From positions 186,001 through 250,000 of the forward strand of contig NZ_BJTC01000002.1 in NCBI RefSeq assembly GCF_006829085.1: a stretch of DNA of 64,000 nt, given 5' to 3'. Under the pieces are notes generated by a model. The model was not told the origin of the DNA. It saw only the letters and a list, made by a program, of their open reading frames with translations, and ran no database searches. Numbering within the stretch: position 1 is the first letter of the stretch; every line of letters begins with the position of its first letter. Of the stretch, positions 43,666 to 51,784 are shown one piece after another. This stretch comes from Chryseobacterium sp. ON_d1. GTDB lineage: Bacteria > Bacteroidota > Bacteroidia > Flavobacteriales > Weeksellaceae. The translations under genes and the position numbers were made by a program.

Positions 43666-43693
43666 TTTTTAATGAAATTATAACATAATATAT

Positions 43694-43722
43694 AATCTCG
43701 CCTCAAAAAAGGCGAGATTTTT
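43694..43722 (+). terminator. Terminator after sucB
   Basis: The arms AATCTCGCC and GGCGAGATT with loop TCAAAAAA and a following T-run. Confidence 0.88.
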
Positions 43723-43745
43723 GTATTTATTAAGAAAATGCTACA

Positions 43746-44135
43746 ATGATGTTTTCAAAAATGACTTCTAATATCAAAGTTTCAGTAATACCTGAATATG
43801 ATAGTAAAAACAGTTATCCATCCGAAAACCGTTACGTTTTTAAATACAGTATCACGATAGAGAATGACGGAAGTTTTCCTATCAAAGTATTGAAAAGAAA
43901 ATGGTTGATTTTTGACGTAGGATTTGGATATACAGAGATTATTGGAGATGGGGTCATCGGCCTTACTCCTGAGATAGGAACCAGCGAAAATTTCGCTTAT
44001 TTCTCCAATGTAATGCTTCGTTCCGGAGTAGGCAATATGAGCGGAAAATACCTGGTTAAAAACATGGAAACACAGGAGACTTTCGAAATTGATATTCCGA
44101 AATTCAACCTGTTGTCTGAAGTTTTGAGCAACTAA
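43746..44135 (+). CDS. apaG: ApaG/DUF525 domain protein
   Basis: Up to 129 residues. The start may be the first, second or sixth codon; MTSNIKVSVIPEYDS is the form usual in the family. The immunoglobulin-like fold is seen in YVFKYSITIENDGSFPIKVL, KRKWLIFDVGFGYTEIIGDG and VIGLTPEIGTSENFAYFS. ApaG proteins are small cytosolic beta-sandwiches, linked historically to Co/Mg homeostasis and dinucleoside tetraphosphate metabolism. The exact role is not settled. It is convergent with the next gene. Confidence 0.92.
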   Translation: MMFSKMTSNIKVSVIPEYDSKNSYPSENRYVFKYSITIENDGSFPIKVLKRKWLIFDVGFGYTEIIGDGVIGLTPEIGTSENFAYFSNVMLRSGVGNMSGKYLVKNMETQETFEIDIPKFNLLSEVLSN

Positions 44136-44138
44136 TGA

Positions 44139-44861
44139 TTATTCTTTAACGAATCTGTGTCTGCTAATACCACTTTGAGATTTTACTTCCATAAAGTAGC
44201 CCCCTTTTAGCAGGTTAGAGACATTGATTTTAGCATCCGGATAATGTTCCTGAAGAATTAGTTTTCCTTCCGCGTTGTATACTTTTATCCATTCTATTCT
44301 TTCCGCACTTTTAACGTAAACAAAACCTTCTTTTACAGGGTTTGGATAAATACTGTTAGCCTTTGATTCTTTCACTGTTTGATCTTTAGTCTTCAGAAAT
44401 GAACTGTTATAAAAGGCCTGATCACCTTGATTATTGGTCATTACCAAAACTTTTGTACTCCCTGAATAACTGATCTGATAATGATGAAGATTAGAATTGT
44501 AAGCAAAATAATCTGAATATTTTGTAAAGAACGCAATGTTTTCAGGTAGGGTACAGGTTTGATTTAATCCTATCATATAATCCCAAAACAATATCTGGTT
44601 CGTCGTAATATCCGTATTGTATATGTATGCTGTAATTACAGTGCCACAAATTGGACTCGTCAGATTGGTATAGATACTGGAACTTGTCGGATTAAAAGCA
44701 AAGGCCATAACCGGAGCGCCCATTTCGGTATTTTGTGGCAGCATATAGGTTACATTATTTTTTACGACTTTGATAAGATTCCAGTCAGTATTGTAAAGTT
44801 CAGACTGGGCATGCACTAATGAACCTAGAACTAAGGCTAAAGAGAATATAAGTTTTTTCAT
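44139..44861 (-). CDS. Secreted protein with type IX secretion C-terminal sorting domain
   Basis: 240 residues. The signal peptide is KKLIFSLALVLGSLVHAQ. Residues ~165-240 are a type A sorting domain: SIYPNPVKEGFVYVKSAERI, VYNAEGKLILQEHY and GGYFMEVKSQSGISRHRFVK. The middle has three cysteines and beta-strand repeats with asparagine-rich turns (YNTDWNLIKVVKNNVTYMLP). It resembles the small lipocalin-like secreted proteins common in Chryseobacterium. It would cross the outer membrane through the type IX system and be anchored or released. Function unknown. Confidence 0.88.
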   Translation of the reverse strand: MKKLIFSLALVLGSLVHAQSELYNTDWNLIKVVKNNVTYMLPQNTEMGAPVMAFAFNPTSSSIYTNLTSPICGTVITAYIYNTDITTNQILFWDYMIGLNQTCTLPENIAFFTKYSDYFAYNSNLHHYQISYSGSTKVLVMTNNQGDQAFYNSSFLKTKDQTVKESKANSIYPNPVKEGFVYVKSAERIEWIKVYNAEGKLILQEHYPDAKINVSNLLKGGYFMEVKSQSGISRHRFVKE

Positions 44862-44881
44862 GGTTTTTAATTTCTCTAAAG

Positions 44882-45439
44882 TTATAGCTTTTTGATATAT
44901 TTCTTCAATATAGATTCATTTATTTCTTCATTTCTTGTAATAAACAATTTCTCAAACGCCAGCAAAGAAATTTTAGCACATACTTCAGCATCAGCTCCTG
45001 CTCTGTGATGGGTAAAATCTATGTTATGATATTCTGCTAAGGGCTTCAGCCCGTATTTCGGGAGATAATTCCATGATTTCTTGGCAAGCTGAATACTGCA
45101 CAAATAATTCAATTTAGGAGTGAACATCCCGTAATGTTCCAGAGATCCTCTTAAAACAGAAGCATCAAAACCTGCATTATGAGCAATCATAAGGCTGCCG
45201 TACATCATGTCCTGGGCTTCGTACCATATTTCATCAAATGTAGGTGCATCTTTCACATCTTCCGGCTGAATTCCATGCACTGCAATATTGAATTTATTGA
45301 AATAAGGAAAGCTTGGAGGTTTAATCAGCCATGTTCTGGTTTCAACAATTTTAGAATCCTGCACCACACAAATCCCCATCTCACAAGCTGAACTTTTCTC
45401 GTGAGTGGCTGTTTCAAAATCGATAGCACAGAAATCCAT
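44882..45439 (-). CDS. DnaQ-like 3'-5' exonuclease
   Basis: 185 residues. ExoI is DFCAIDFETATHEKSSACEM, with the two catalytic acids D-x-E. ExoII is MIAHNAGFDASVLRGSLEHY and ExoIII is HHRAGADAEVCAKI. The length corresponds to an isolated exonuclease domain, as in the DNA polymerase III epsilon-like or DinG-type subfamily. It probably degrades single-stranded DNA or RNA ends in repair. There is no neighbouring polymerase gene. Confidence 0.92.
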   Translation of the reverse strand: MDFCAIDFETATHEKSSACEMGICVVQDSKIVETRTWLIKPPSFPYFNKFNIAVHGIQPEDVKDAPTFDEIWYEAQDMMYGSLMIAHNAGFDASVLRGSLEHYGMFTPKLNYLCSIQLAKKSWNYLPKYGLKPLAEYHNIDFTHHRAGADAEVCAKISLLAFEKLFITRNEEINESILKKYIKKL

Positions 45440-45457
45440 TTTTTTAAGTTATAAATT

Positions 45458-45560
45458 GTTGCTGGTTGTTGGGTTAATAGTTGCTGGTTCTATAGTTTAA
45501 TGCTCAAGGTTTAAAGGTTAAGGTTAATTGAAGGTATAATTTTCCCTAATCCCTGAAACC
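45458..45560. repeat. Degenerate short tandem phrases
   Basis: GTTGCTGGTT occurs at 45458-45467 and 45480-45489 (22-base period), followed by degenerate AGGTTAA words (45508-45530) and a CATCATCTATGATCATC stretch. It is a low-complexity spacer between genes. Confidence 0.5.
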
Positions 45561-45562
45561 CA

Positions 45563-46564
45563 TCATCTATGATCATCTGTCACCTGCTGCCTCCCTCCTA
45601 AAAAATTTTTAAAAATAAGCCATTTTGATTGATAGAAATCACTTTTCTGATGTTTCTGGCGAAGTTGCCATGTTCCGGGAATCTGGCCATAGAACCCAAA
45701 ATGAGCTTTTAGTACAGCCCAAAGATGGGAAATTCCATATTTGATTCCAAAATATATTCCGGCAATTCCATCTAAACATAGTCTGAAAAGAATCACCCAT
45801 ACCAATTGAGGAAAGGGAAGGTTTTTAAGCATCATGGAAAGGTTGTTTCTCATATTGAGATAGGTCTTCCGGGCACTCTGCTTATTAAGGGTTCCTCCAC
45901 CTACATGAAATACCTTTGATTTTCCGGTGTAATAAATCTTTTTTCCTGAATTGATAAGCCTCCAGCAAAGGTCAATTTCTTCCTGATGGGCAAAAAACCG
46001 GGCATCAAAACCATTCTGATCCCAAAAATCTTTGGATCGGATAAAAAAGCAGCATCCTGAAGCCCAGAAAATCTCTGTTTCATCATTATATTGACCTTTA
46101 TCTTCTTCCACATCATCAAAAACCCTTCCTCTGCAATAAGGATATCCCAGGTTGTCTATCAGGCCGCCGGCAGCTCCGGCAAACTCAAAATAATTCCTGT
46201 TATGATAAGATAAAATTTTGGGCTGTACCGCCGAAATAGAAAGGTTGTTTTCCAATAATTCTATGACTGGCTCTATCCACTTCTCAGTAACTTCTACATC
46301 AGAATTGAGAAGGCAGTAGTATTCATGTTTAATGGATTTCAATCCCTCATTATATCCGCCTGCAAACCCATAGTTTTTATCATTGATAATAATATTGACT
46401 GCAGGGAAATTCTTTTGTAGAAACTCAACAGAATCATCTGTAGAATAATTGTCTATCACATAGATATCGGCATTCTGAGAAAATTGAACCACATCCGGAA
46501 GAAATTTCTCAAGCCAGTTTCTGCCGTTCCAGTTTAAGATGGCAACTGCCAGTTTTTTCTGCAT
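45563..46564 (-). CDS. Family 2 glycosyltransferase
   Basis: 333 residues. The GT-A fold starts KKLAVAILNWNGRNWLEKFL. IYVIDNYSTDDSVEFLQ, FAGGYNEGLKSIKHEYYCLL and NSDVEVTEKWIEP (DxD-like) form the sugar-nucleotide site. ASGCCFFIRSKDF and FFAHQEEIDLCWRL are typical of rhamnosyl or WcaA-like transferases. A hydrophobic segment near the end (VWVILFRLCLDGIAGIYFG) suggests membrane association. It lies 6 bases downstream of the LpxL-like acyltransferase gene, so the two probably modify a cell-envelope lipid or polysaccharide. Confidence 0.92.
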   Translation of the reverse strand: MQKKLAVAILNWNGRNWLEKFLPDVVQFSQNADIYVIDNYSTDDSVEFLQKNFPAVNIIINDKNYGFAGGYNEGLKSIKHEYYCLLNSDVEVTEKWIEPVIELLENNLSISAVQPKILSYHNRNYFEFAGAAGGLIDNLGYPYCRGRVFDDVEEDKGQYNDETEIFWASGCCFFIRSKDFWDQNGFDARFFAHQEEIDLCWRLINSGKKIYYTGKSKVFHVGGGTLNKQSARKTYLNMRNNLSMMLKNLPFPQLVWVILFRLCLDGIAGIYFGIKYGISHLWAVLKAHFGFYGQIPGTWQLRQKHQKSDFYQSKWLIFKNFLGGRQQVTDDHR

Positions 46565-46570
46565 GTCAAT

Positions 46571-47455
46571 CTATTTTTTTTCAGAATCAAAATTTTTGAT
46601 AGATTCCTGATATTTCCATTTTCTGTGCGACCAGAGATAGTTGTCAGGATTTTTGTGTAATGTATTTTCTAATAATTTATGGAACTTTCTTACCACTTCA
46701 TTTTCTGTAAATTTTTCACCATCCGGATAGATTCTATGGTAATTAACCTGATAATATCCGCGTTTTACTTTTTTCATCTCACAATAGATAAAGATAAGAT
46801 CCATCCTTGTGGCAAGCTTATCATATCCTATAAAAGCTGGCGTTCTTTGATTTAAAAATTCTAATCCGTAGGTGACATGCGCGTGGTGAGGGGTTTGGTC
46901 AGCTACGAACATATAAGCAGAATCTCCATTGTTTTTAGATCTGAAAATATTCAGGATTACTTCATTGGCTTCCAATGCTTCATTCCCGAATTTATTTCGG
47001 ACCTTCTTCATCTGGTTTTCCCAGAAGTCGCTGTTTACTTTTCTGTATACAGGGTGGCAATGAGCCTGTGGGATAATTCTTGCCAATGCATTGATCCATT
47101 CCCAGTTGAAAACATGGCCCGCAAGTAAAATGATATTTTTGCCTTCCTCTTTAGCTTCGTGAAATAAGTGCTGATTGATATGCTGCATCCTCACTCTGGA
47201 TTCCGTCTCCGAAATGGTGAATGATTTGATCGTTTCTACCAGATAATCGGAAAAATTAAGATAGAATTTCTTTCGGATGTCTTTAATTTCTTCTTCAGAT
47301 TTATCCGGAAAAGACTTTTTAAGGTTTTGGGTGATAACCTCTTTTCTGTATCCTACAATATAATAATTCAGGAAAAAGATAACGTCCGAAAAAATATACA
47401 ATATTTTAAGCGGGAGCTTAGAGATCAGCGATAATATTTTGATTAGAAAATTCAT
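46571..47455 (-). CDS. Lysophospholipid acyltransferase family, LpxL/HtrB-like
   Basis: 294 residues with an N-terminal membrane anchor (IYIFSDVIFFLNYYIVGY). The catalytic HX4E motif is HVFNWE (His114, Glu119) in LLAGHVFNWEW. CHPVYRKVNSDFWENQMK and ADQTPHHAHVTYGLEFL are characteristic of late lipid A acyltransferases. It would transfer a secondary acyl chain to lipid A at the inner membrane. A -7 box lies 8 bases before the start codon. It is co-transcribed with the downstream glycosyltransferase gene. Confidence 0.93.
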   Translation of the reverse strand: MNFLIKILSLISKLPLKILYIFSDVIFFLNYYIVGYRKEVITQNLKKSFPDKSEEEIKDIRKKFYLNFSDYLVETIKSFTISETESRVRMQHINQHLFHEAKEEGKNIILLAGHVFNWEWINALARIIPQAHCHPVYRKVNSDFWENQMKKVRNKFGNEALEANEVILNIFRSKNNGDSAYMFVADQTPHHAHVTYGLEFLNQRTPAFIGYDKLATRMDLIFIYCEMKKVKRGYYQVNYHRIYPDGEKFTENEVVRKFHKLLENTLHKNPDNYLWSHRKWKYQESIKNFDSEKK

Positions 47456-47463
47456 AAAACACG

Positions 47464-47471
47464 CAAATTTA
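47464..47471 (-). promoter_or_regulatory. -7 promoter element (TAAATTTG) for the LpxL-like gene
   Basis: A perfect minus-strand TAnnTTTG, 8 bases before ATG 47455. Expected leader is only a few bases. Confidence 0.55.
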
Positions 47472-47492
47472 GTGATAATAAAATTATGGTTC

Positions 47493-47500
47493 TATTTTTG
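47493..47500 (+). promoter_or_regulatory. -7 promoter element (TATTTTTG) for the thioredoxin-like gene
   Basis: A perfect plus-strand TAnnTTTG with a TTTA at 21 bases upstream, 35 bases before the ATG. It is divergent from and adjacent to the LpxL promoter. Confidence 0.6.
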
Positions 47501-47535
47501 CAGAGGGATATGTAATATTTTTTTACTTTTATATT

Positions 47536-48108
47536 ATGAAAAAATTGATAATATTCGCTTTCCTGGGTTTTAGTGCTTTTGCTTTTTCACAGGATGTAAA
47601 GAATTCACCCGATAAAGGAAAACAAAAAACAGCCCTTATCGTACCTACAGAACAGAAAGAGTTAGATGCGAAGAAAAAAGCAGCAGAAGAAAAAGCTAAG
47701 CTTCCCAAGCCTTATGATCCAAAAGCGGATGCTCAGGCTGATATTAATAAATTAGTCGCTCAGGCTAAAAAAGAAGGTAAGAATGTCATGATCCAGGCTG
47801 GTGGAAACTGGTGTATCTGGTGTCTTCGTTTCAATAATTTTGTACAGACTACTCCAGAACTGAAGGAATTGGTAGATAAAAATTATGTGTATTATCACCT
47901 GAATTATTCTCCGGATAATAAAAATGAAAAAGTTTTTGCCCAATACGGTAACCCAGGGGAAAAATTTGGATATCCTGTATTTATTGTTTTAGATAAAGAC
48001 GGGAAATTGATTAAAGTTCAACAGAGTGATGTACTGGAAGAAGGAAAAGGTTACAGTAAAGAAAAAGTAAAGAAATTCTTTACTACATGGACTCCTAAAA
48101 AAGGATAA
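47536..48108 (+). CDS. Periplasmic thioredoxin-fold protein
   Basis: 190 residues with the signal peptide KKLIIFAFLGFSAFAFSQ. A Lys/Glu-rich linker (EQKELDAKKKAAEEKAKLPK) precedes the thioredoxin domain. The redox pair is Cys93 and Cys96 in GGNWCIWCLRFN. GYPVFIVLDKDGKLIKVQQ follows as expected. The CIWC dipeptide, rather than CGPC, resembles DUF255-type and DsbD-gamma-like proteins. It is likely a periplasmic thiol-disulfide reductase or chaperone. Monocistronic. Confidence 0.9.
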   Translation: MKKLIIFAFLGFSAFAFSQDVKNSPDKGKQKTALIVPTEQKELDAKKKAAEEKAKLPKPYDPKADAQADINKLVAQAKKEGKNVMIQAGGNWCIWCLRFNNFVQTTPELKELVDKNYVYYHLNYSPDNKNEKVFAQYGNPGEKFGYPVFIVLDKDGKLIKVQQSDVLEEGKGYSKEKVKKFFTTWTPKKG

Positions 48109-48113
48109 AGTAT

Positions 48114-48147
48114 AAAAACTGCTTCAGGAATGAAGCAGTTTTTTTTT
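48114..48147 (+). terminator. Terminator after the thioredoxin-like gene
   Basis: Perfect 13-base arms AAAAACTGCTTCA and TGAAGCAGTTTTT with a GGAA tetraloop and long T-run. Confidence 0.92.
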
Positions 48148-48246
48148 CTGTGAATAAGTTTAAAATAAAGCTTTCATTCCCGGTAATTCAGATATTGCAA
48201 GGAATTTCCGCCATCTGAATGGGCAGCCAAAAATATTAAGCCTGAA

Positions 48247-49608
48247 TTAAAGCAACTTTTTTATCCAGCTTAATTTTTTTTCCGAATAAGGAGGATATTT
48301 GATATCAGGTTCGCCCCATGTTGTTTTTTCAAGAACAGCTTTTTGATGTGAGAAGGTTTCAAAGCCATATTTTCCGTGATAATTTCCTATCCCGGAACTT
48401 CCAACACCCCCAAATGGCAGATTGTCATTGCTTAGATGCATCACCGTATCATTGATACATCCGCCACCAAAAGAAAGTTTACGTGTGAAAATTTCTTTCT
48501 CTTCAGCATTATGGGTAAAAAGATAAGCTGCCAGTGGTTTTTCAAGTTCGAGAACAGAGTTCAGTGCTGCATTGTAGCTTTGAAAGCTGATTACCGGCAG
48601 GAGAGGCCCGAAAATTTCTTCCTGCATGATTTCGTCACTCCAATCAATAGGATTCAGGATAGTAGGCTCGATGTAAAGCTTTTCTTCATCGAAATTCCCT
48701 CCGGAATAGATTTTTTCTTTATCAATAAGACGTACAAGACGCTGGAAATTTCTTTGGTTAATAATTCTGGTGTATTGTTCAGAGCCCGGTTCATATTGAA
48801 AATCTTTGATATATTTTCTGATCATTTCCAGAAACTGCTCCTGAATGGTTTCTTCTATCAACAGATAATCCGGAGCTACACAGGTTTGACCTGCGTTAAG
48901 AAATTTTCCCCATACAATTCTTTTGGCAGCTATTTCCAGATTGGCATCTTTGGTAACAATGGCCGGGGACTTTCCGCCCAATTCAAGCGTTACCGGGGTA
49001 AGGTGTTCTGCCGCTGCCTTGTAAATGATCTTTCCGACTTTTGTACTTCCGGTGAAAAATATTTTGTCAAATTTTAATGTTAAAAGAGCTGTTGTCTCTT
49101 CAATACCTCCTTCGTATACATAAAGATATTCAGGAGGGAAGTTTTCATTGATGAGCGAAGCCATTGCTTTCATGGTATTTTCAGCAATTTCACTGGGCTT
49201 AAGAAGACAGCAGTTTCCGGCAGCCATTGCCGCAATAATGGGCGAGAGGGATAGTTGGTAAGGATAATTCCAGGCGCCAATCACCAGCACACATCCAAGC
49301 GGCTCTGCATAAACTTTACTGCTCCCGAGCTGGTTGACAAGATTCGTTCTAACTTTTTTAGGTTTTGAAAGAGATTTTAAATTCCTGATATAATAATCAA
49401 TATCATTCAGGATAAAAGATAATTCTGTGGTGAACGTATCAAATTTAGATTTTCCAAAATCCCGGTTAATAGCTTCACATAACATATTTTCGTTAGAAAT
49501 AATAAGCTTTTTAAGCTTTTCAAGATACATCTTCCGAAAAGCAGGGCTCTTGGTCTGCTGTGTTTTAAAAAAATCTCTCTGGCTCAGTAAAATTTTTTCA
49601 ATTTCCAT
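48247..49608 (-). CDS. Aldehyde dehydrogenase (class 3 / YwdH-AlkH-like)
   Basis: 453 residues from ATG 49608. An in-frame start 25 codons upstream adds a sequence without family resemblance. The catalytic Cys is in NAGQTCVAPDYLL and the general base Glu in TLELGGKSPAIV. NAD-binding residues are in KIFFTGSTKVGKII. The length, below 460, and the C-terminal hydrophobic tail NYHGKYGFETFSHQKAVLEK fit the class 3 branch that oxidises fatty or aromatic aldehydes. It is monocistronic, with a minus-strand -7 box at 49740-49747. Confidence 0.93.
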   Translation of the reverse strand: MEIEKILLSQRDFFKTQQTKSPAFRKMYLEKLKKLIISNENMLCEAINRDFGKSKFDTFTTELSFILNDIDYYIRNLKSLSKPKKVRTNLVNQLGSSKVYAEPLGCVLVIGAWNYPYQLSLSPIIAAMAAGNCCLLKPSEIAENTMKAMASLINENFPPEYLYVYEGGIEETTALLTLKFDKIFFTGSTKVGKIIYKAAAEHLTPVTLELGGKSPAIVTKDANLEIAAKRIVWGKFLNAGQTCVAPDYLLIEETIQEQFLEMIRKYIKDFQYEPGSEQYTRIINQRNFQRLVRLIDKEKIYSGGNFDEEKLYIEPTILNPIDWSDEIMQEEIFGPLLPVISFQSYNAALNSVLELEKPLAAYLFTHNAEEKEIFTRKLSFGGGCINDTVMHLSNDNLPFGGVGSSGIGNYHGKYGFETFSHQKAVLEKTTWGEPDIKYPPYSEKKLSWIKKLL

Positions 49609-49739
49609 TTTTAGGCTTTTGTATTCAACGTGATGGTTTAAGCAATATTGCTGCCGGAAAAATACGAACAATAAACCGGCCAAAGTGGGCTAGGTTGGAA
49701 AGATAGGAGCAGAAAGCAGAAGTTATTCATTGTCGTTCG

Positions 49740-49747
49740 CAAAGGTA
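49740..49747 (-). promoter_or_regulatory. -7 promoter element (TACCTTTG), probably for aldehyde dehydrogenase
   Basis: A perfect minus-strand TAnnTTTG, ~130 bases before the dehydrogenase ATG. The rest of 49609-49893 holds nothing else I can name. Confidence 0.45.
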
Positions 49748-49893
49748 TCCCATTCAGCTAATTTATATAGTGAATAAACTCTGCTGACCGTCAATACTTT
49801 TGTGAACGAAAGCTATTCATATCATTTTATAGTCTTGTGGCGTATTTTTAACGGTTAAAAATAAATGTAGGATTTTATAACTTTCTGCCTCTT

Positions 49894-51456
49894 TTACATA
49901 ATATTCCGTATCGCGATTTTTACAGGATGATAAAGCAATAAACAAATTGCCGTAACGAGTGCCAGCCAGAAAAGGCCTGTAAAGATTTCCATGTTGGAAA
50001 GGAGGATAGACTGGGCCGTGATTTTAGCTTTAAAAGCTCCTGCTGTCATGGATAAGGAATCATTCACTGACAGTTTTGAAATGTTGGCTCCGAAGAGCTG
50101 AGTCCATTGGCTGTAAAAGACAGGGTTGGTATCTGTAAAACTGGCGCTGAGTGCGTCAGAATGTTTTAAGGTTAAAAATAGCATCAGGTTCTGCATGAGA
50201 GCATACCCAATAGCTGTTGTCCAGAAACGGGTTGTCGTTCCCAAAGCTGTAGCATTGGAAACATACTCCTCTTTAGTCCCCGAAATCAAAAAGAAAACAA
50301 GCGGAGTAAATAGCAATCCCTGCGCAACTCCCTGCAGGAATAAAGGAGGGCAGATGGTAGAAAGAGTAGTATCAGGATAGAATGTATAGGTAAACCAGGC
50401 ACAGTCTATAGCCAGTAACAGGAATCCTGTAAAGAAAACAGTTCTTGAGGAAATTCCACGTACCAGGCAGAGACCAGACAATATTATTCCCAAAAGAGTT
50501 CCTGCAACATTCCAGTACTGGATGTTCACAATATAATCCCACGGCCATTTCCATACCGTAGCCATAATGCTGTATACATTGTTAAGCCCCGAACGGATCA
50601 GGTAAAAAATAAAAAACAGAATCATTCCGGCAATCACATTTTTTGAGCTGAAAACCTCAAAGTGAAACAATGGTCTTTTTGAATTTCTCTGTTTAAGCAT
50701 GAATAATCCTCCTGAAAGCAGGAATATAAACAGGCACATCACGATGGTATCAGATTCAAACCACATGAGTCTTTTGCCGTAAATAATAGCATAACCACCG
50801 GCCTGCAGAGACACCCAAAGCAAAAACCAGCTGGTAATATCCAATTGATACAAAGGTTTTTTAGGGAAAAATCTATTTTTGTTGAATAGGGCAATCCCAA
50901 TGATCAGTACAAATACATGAAAGTAGACCATCATCAGGATCATATGCCGGAAGTCATAATTTTCAATACTTGATTTTAGCAGGGAAGTAGTGATGGTTCC
51001 CCCGGTCAGCATAATGGTGTACATAAAAAGGTAGGCTAAAACTTTTGCATGTCTCGTTTTTAATTCGGCAATGATTAAGGGCAGAAAAATAGCACCTTCC
51101 AGCAACCCGAAAATTCCTTCCAGAAATCTGATCACTAAAATAATATGATAATCATGAGTTACGGATAAAACATAGAGAATAATTACGGAAATGGAAGCCA
51201 TCAGCAGAACGTAATATTTCACACTGAAATAAGCCATAAACCGTTGTAAAACTAAAAGGGTAACCACAAATGTCCCATACATCAAAATCATTAAATACTG
51301 GATGTCATCTGAATCGACATCCATAAAAGAAGATGTGAAGGCGCTGTTCGAATGTAAAAGCGACAACAACATCAGGTGGGGAAACAATGCCAATATAAGA
51401 AGAGGCAGTTTCAGCCATTGTGGTACCCATTTATGATAAACTGTATTGTGTTGCAT
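49894..51456 (-). CDS. MFS multidrug exporter, 14-TM (DHA2/EmrB-like)
   Basis: 520 residues from ATG 51456 (an upstream TTG is less likely). About fourteen hydrophobic segments are visible, such as LPLLILALFPHLMLLSLLHS, VFVLIIGIALFN and FWLALVTAICLLLYHPVKI. Segment RFLEGIFGLLEGAIFLPLII and LGTTTRFWTTAIGYALMQN recall the DHA2 group. A large loop near the end (DTNPVFYSQWTQLFGANISK) is periplasmic. It is the third gene after tolC and hlyD, so it probably forms a tripartite EmrAB-TolC-type pump. The substrate is unknown. Confidence 0.88.
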   Translation of the reverse strand: MQHNTVYHKWVPQWLKLPLLILALFPHLMLLSLLHSNSAFTSSFMDVDSDDIQYLMILMYGTFVVTLLVLQRFMAYFSVKYYVLLMASISVIILYVLSVTHDYHIILVIRFLEGIFGLLEGAIFLPLIIAELKTRHAKVLAYLFMYTIMLTGGTITTSLLKSSIENYDFRHMILMMVYFHVFVLIIGIALFNKNRFFPKKPLYQLDITSWFLLWVSLQAGGYAIIYGKRLMWFESDTIVMCLFIFLLSGGLFMLKQRNSKRPLFHFEVFSSKNVIAGMILFFIFYLIRSGLNNVYSIMATVWKWPWDYIVNIQYWNVAGTLLGIILSGLCLVRGISSRTVFFTGFLLLAIDCAWFTYTFYPDTTLSTICPPLFLQGVAQGLLFTPLVFFLISGTKEEYVSNATALGTTTRFWTTAIGYALMQNLMLFLTLKHSDALSASFTDTNPVFYSQWTQLFGANISKLSVNDSLSMTAGAFKAKITAQSILLSNMEIFTGLFWLALVTAICLLLYHPVKIAIRNIM

Positions 51457-51784
51457 AATTTTTTGAAGCAAAAGGGCAAAAAAGCGAAAAGATGAATCAC
51501 AAAATTGCTGTTGAATGTAATCAGGGCATCAGTGATTCTGCTTTTCTGTCTTAACTGTTTAGCCTGTTTAAAAAATGCGAAAAGACAAAAGGCAAATGGT
51601 GTAAAAGTAAAAGGTAAAATGACAAATATGCTTAAGAAAAAATTAGCAGATTCGCTATTTGCAGTTTTGCCTTTCCGCAAAAAAAAATAATTTAATTGTT
51701 AAATCTGAATATGTTAACTAGAAAGTAATTTTGCGCTCTAAAACTCTAAAACTCTAAAACTCTAAAACTTTCCAACGCTCAAAC
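51457..51784. other. Low-complexity gap inside the efflux operon
   Basis: 328 bases between hlyD and the MFS gene with no gene. It holds purine-rich degenerate words (GGCAAAAAAGCGAAAAG near 51475, AAAAGACAAAAGGCAAA near 51580) and the 8-base tandem repeat at 51736-51767. A gap this long inside an otherwise tight operon suggests insertion of repeat material. Confidence 0.6.
51736..51767. repeat. Tandem repeat, four copies of CTCTAAAA
   Basis: Exactly four 8-base units, CTCTAAAA, end 17 bases before the hlyD stop codon on the plus-strand coordinate. On the minus strand the unit is AGAGTTTT up to rotation, one base different from the repeat at 55123-55145. Confidence 0.85.

Noticed and set aside
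48436..49077. 213-residue plus-strand frame inside the aldehyde dehydrogenase gene
   Set aside because: It is antisense to a well-supported enzyme and is Phe/Ile/Lys rich with no domain.
49609..49683. 25-codon upstream extension of the aldehyde dehydrogenase
   Set aside because: The extra residues do not match the family, and ATG 49608 gives a normal N-terminus.
49795..49802. Plus-strand TACTTTTG promoter-like site
   Set aside because: No plus-strand gene follows; both neighbours are on the minus strand.
51736..51767. CRISPR array
   Set aside because: Four 8-base units without spacers and no cas genes; it is a simple tandem repeat.
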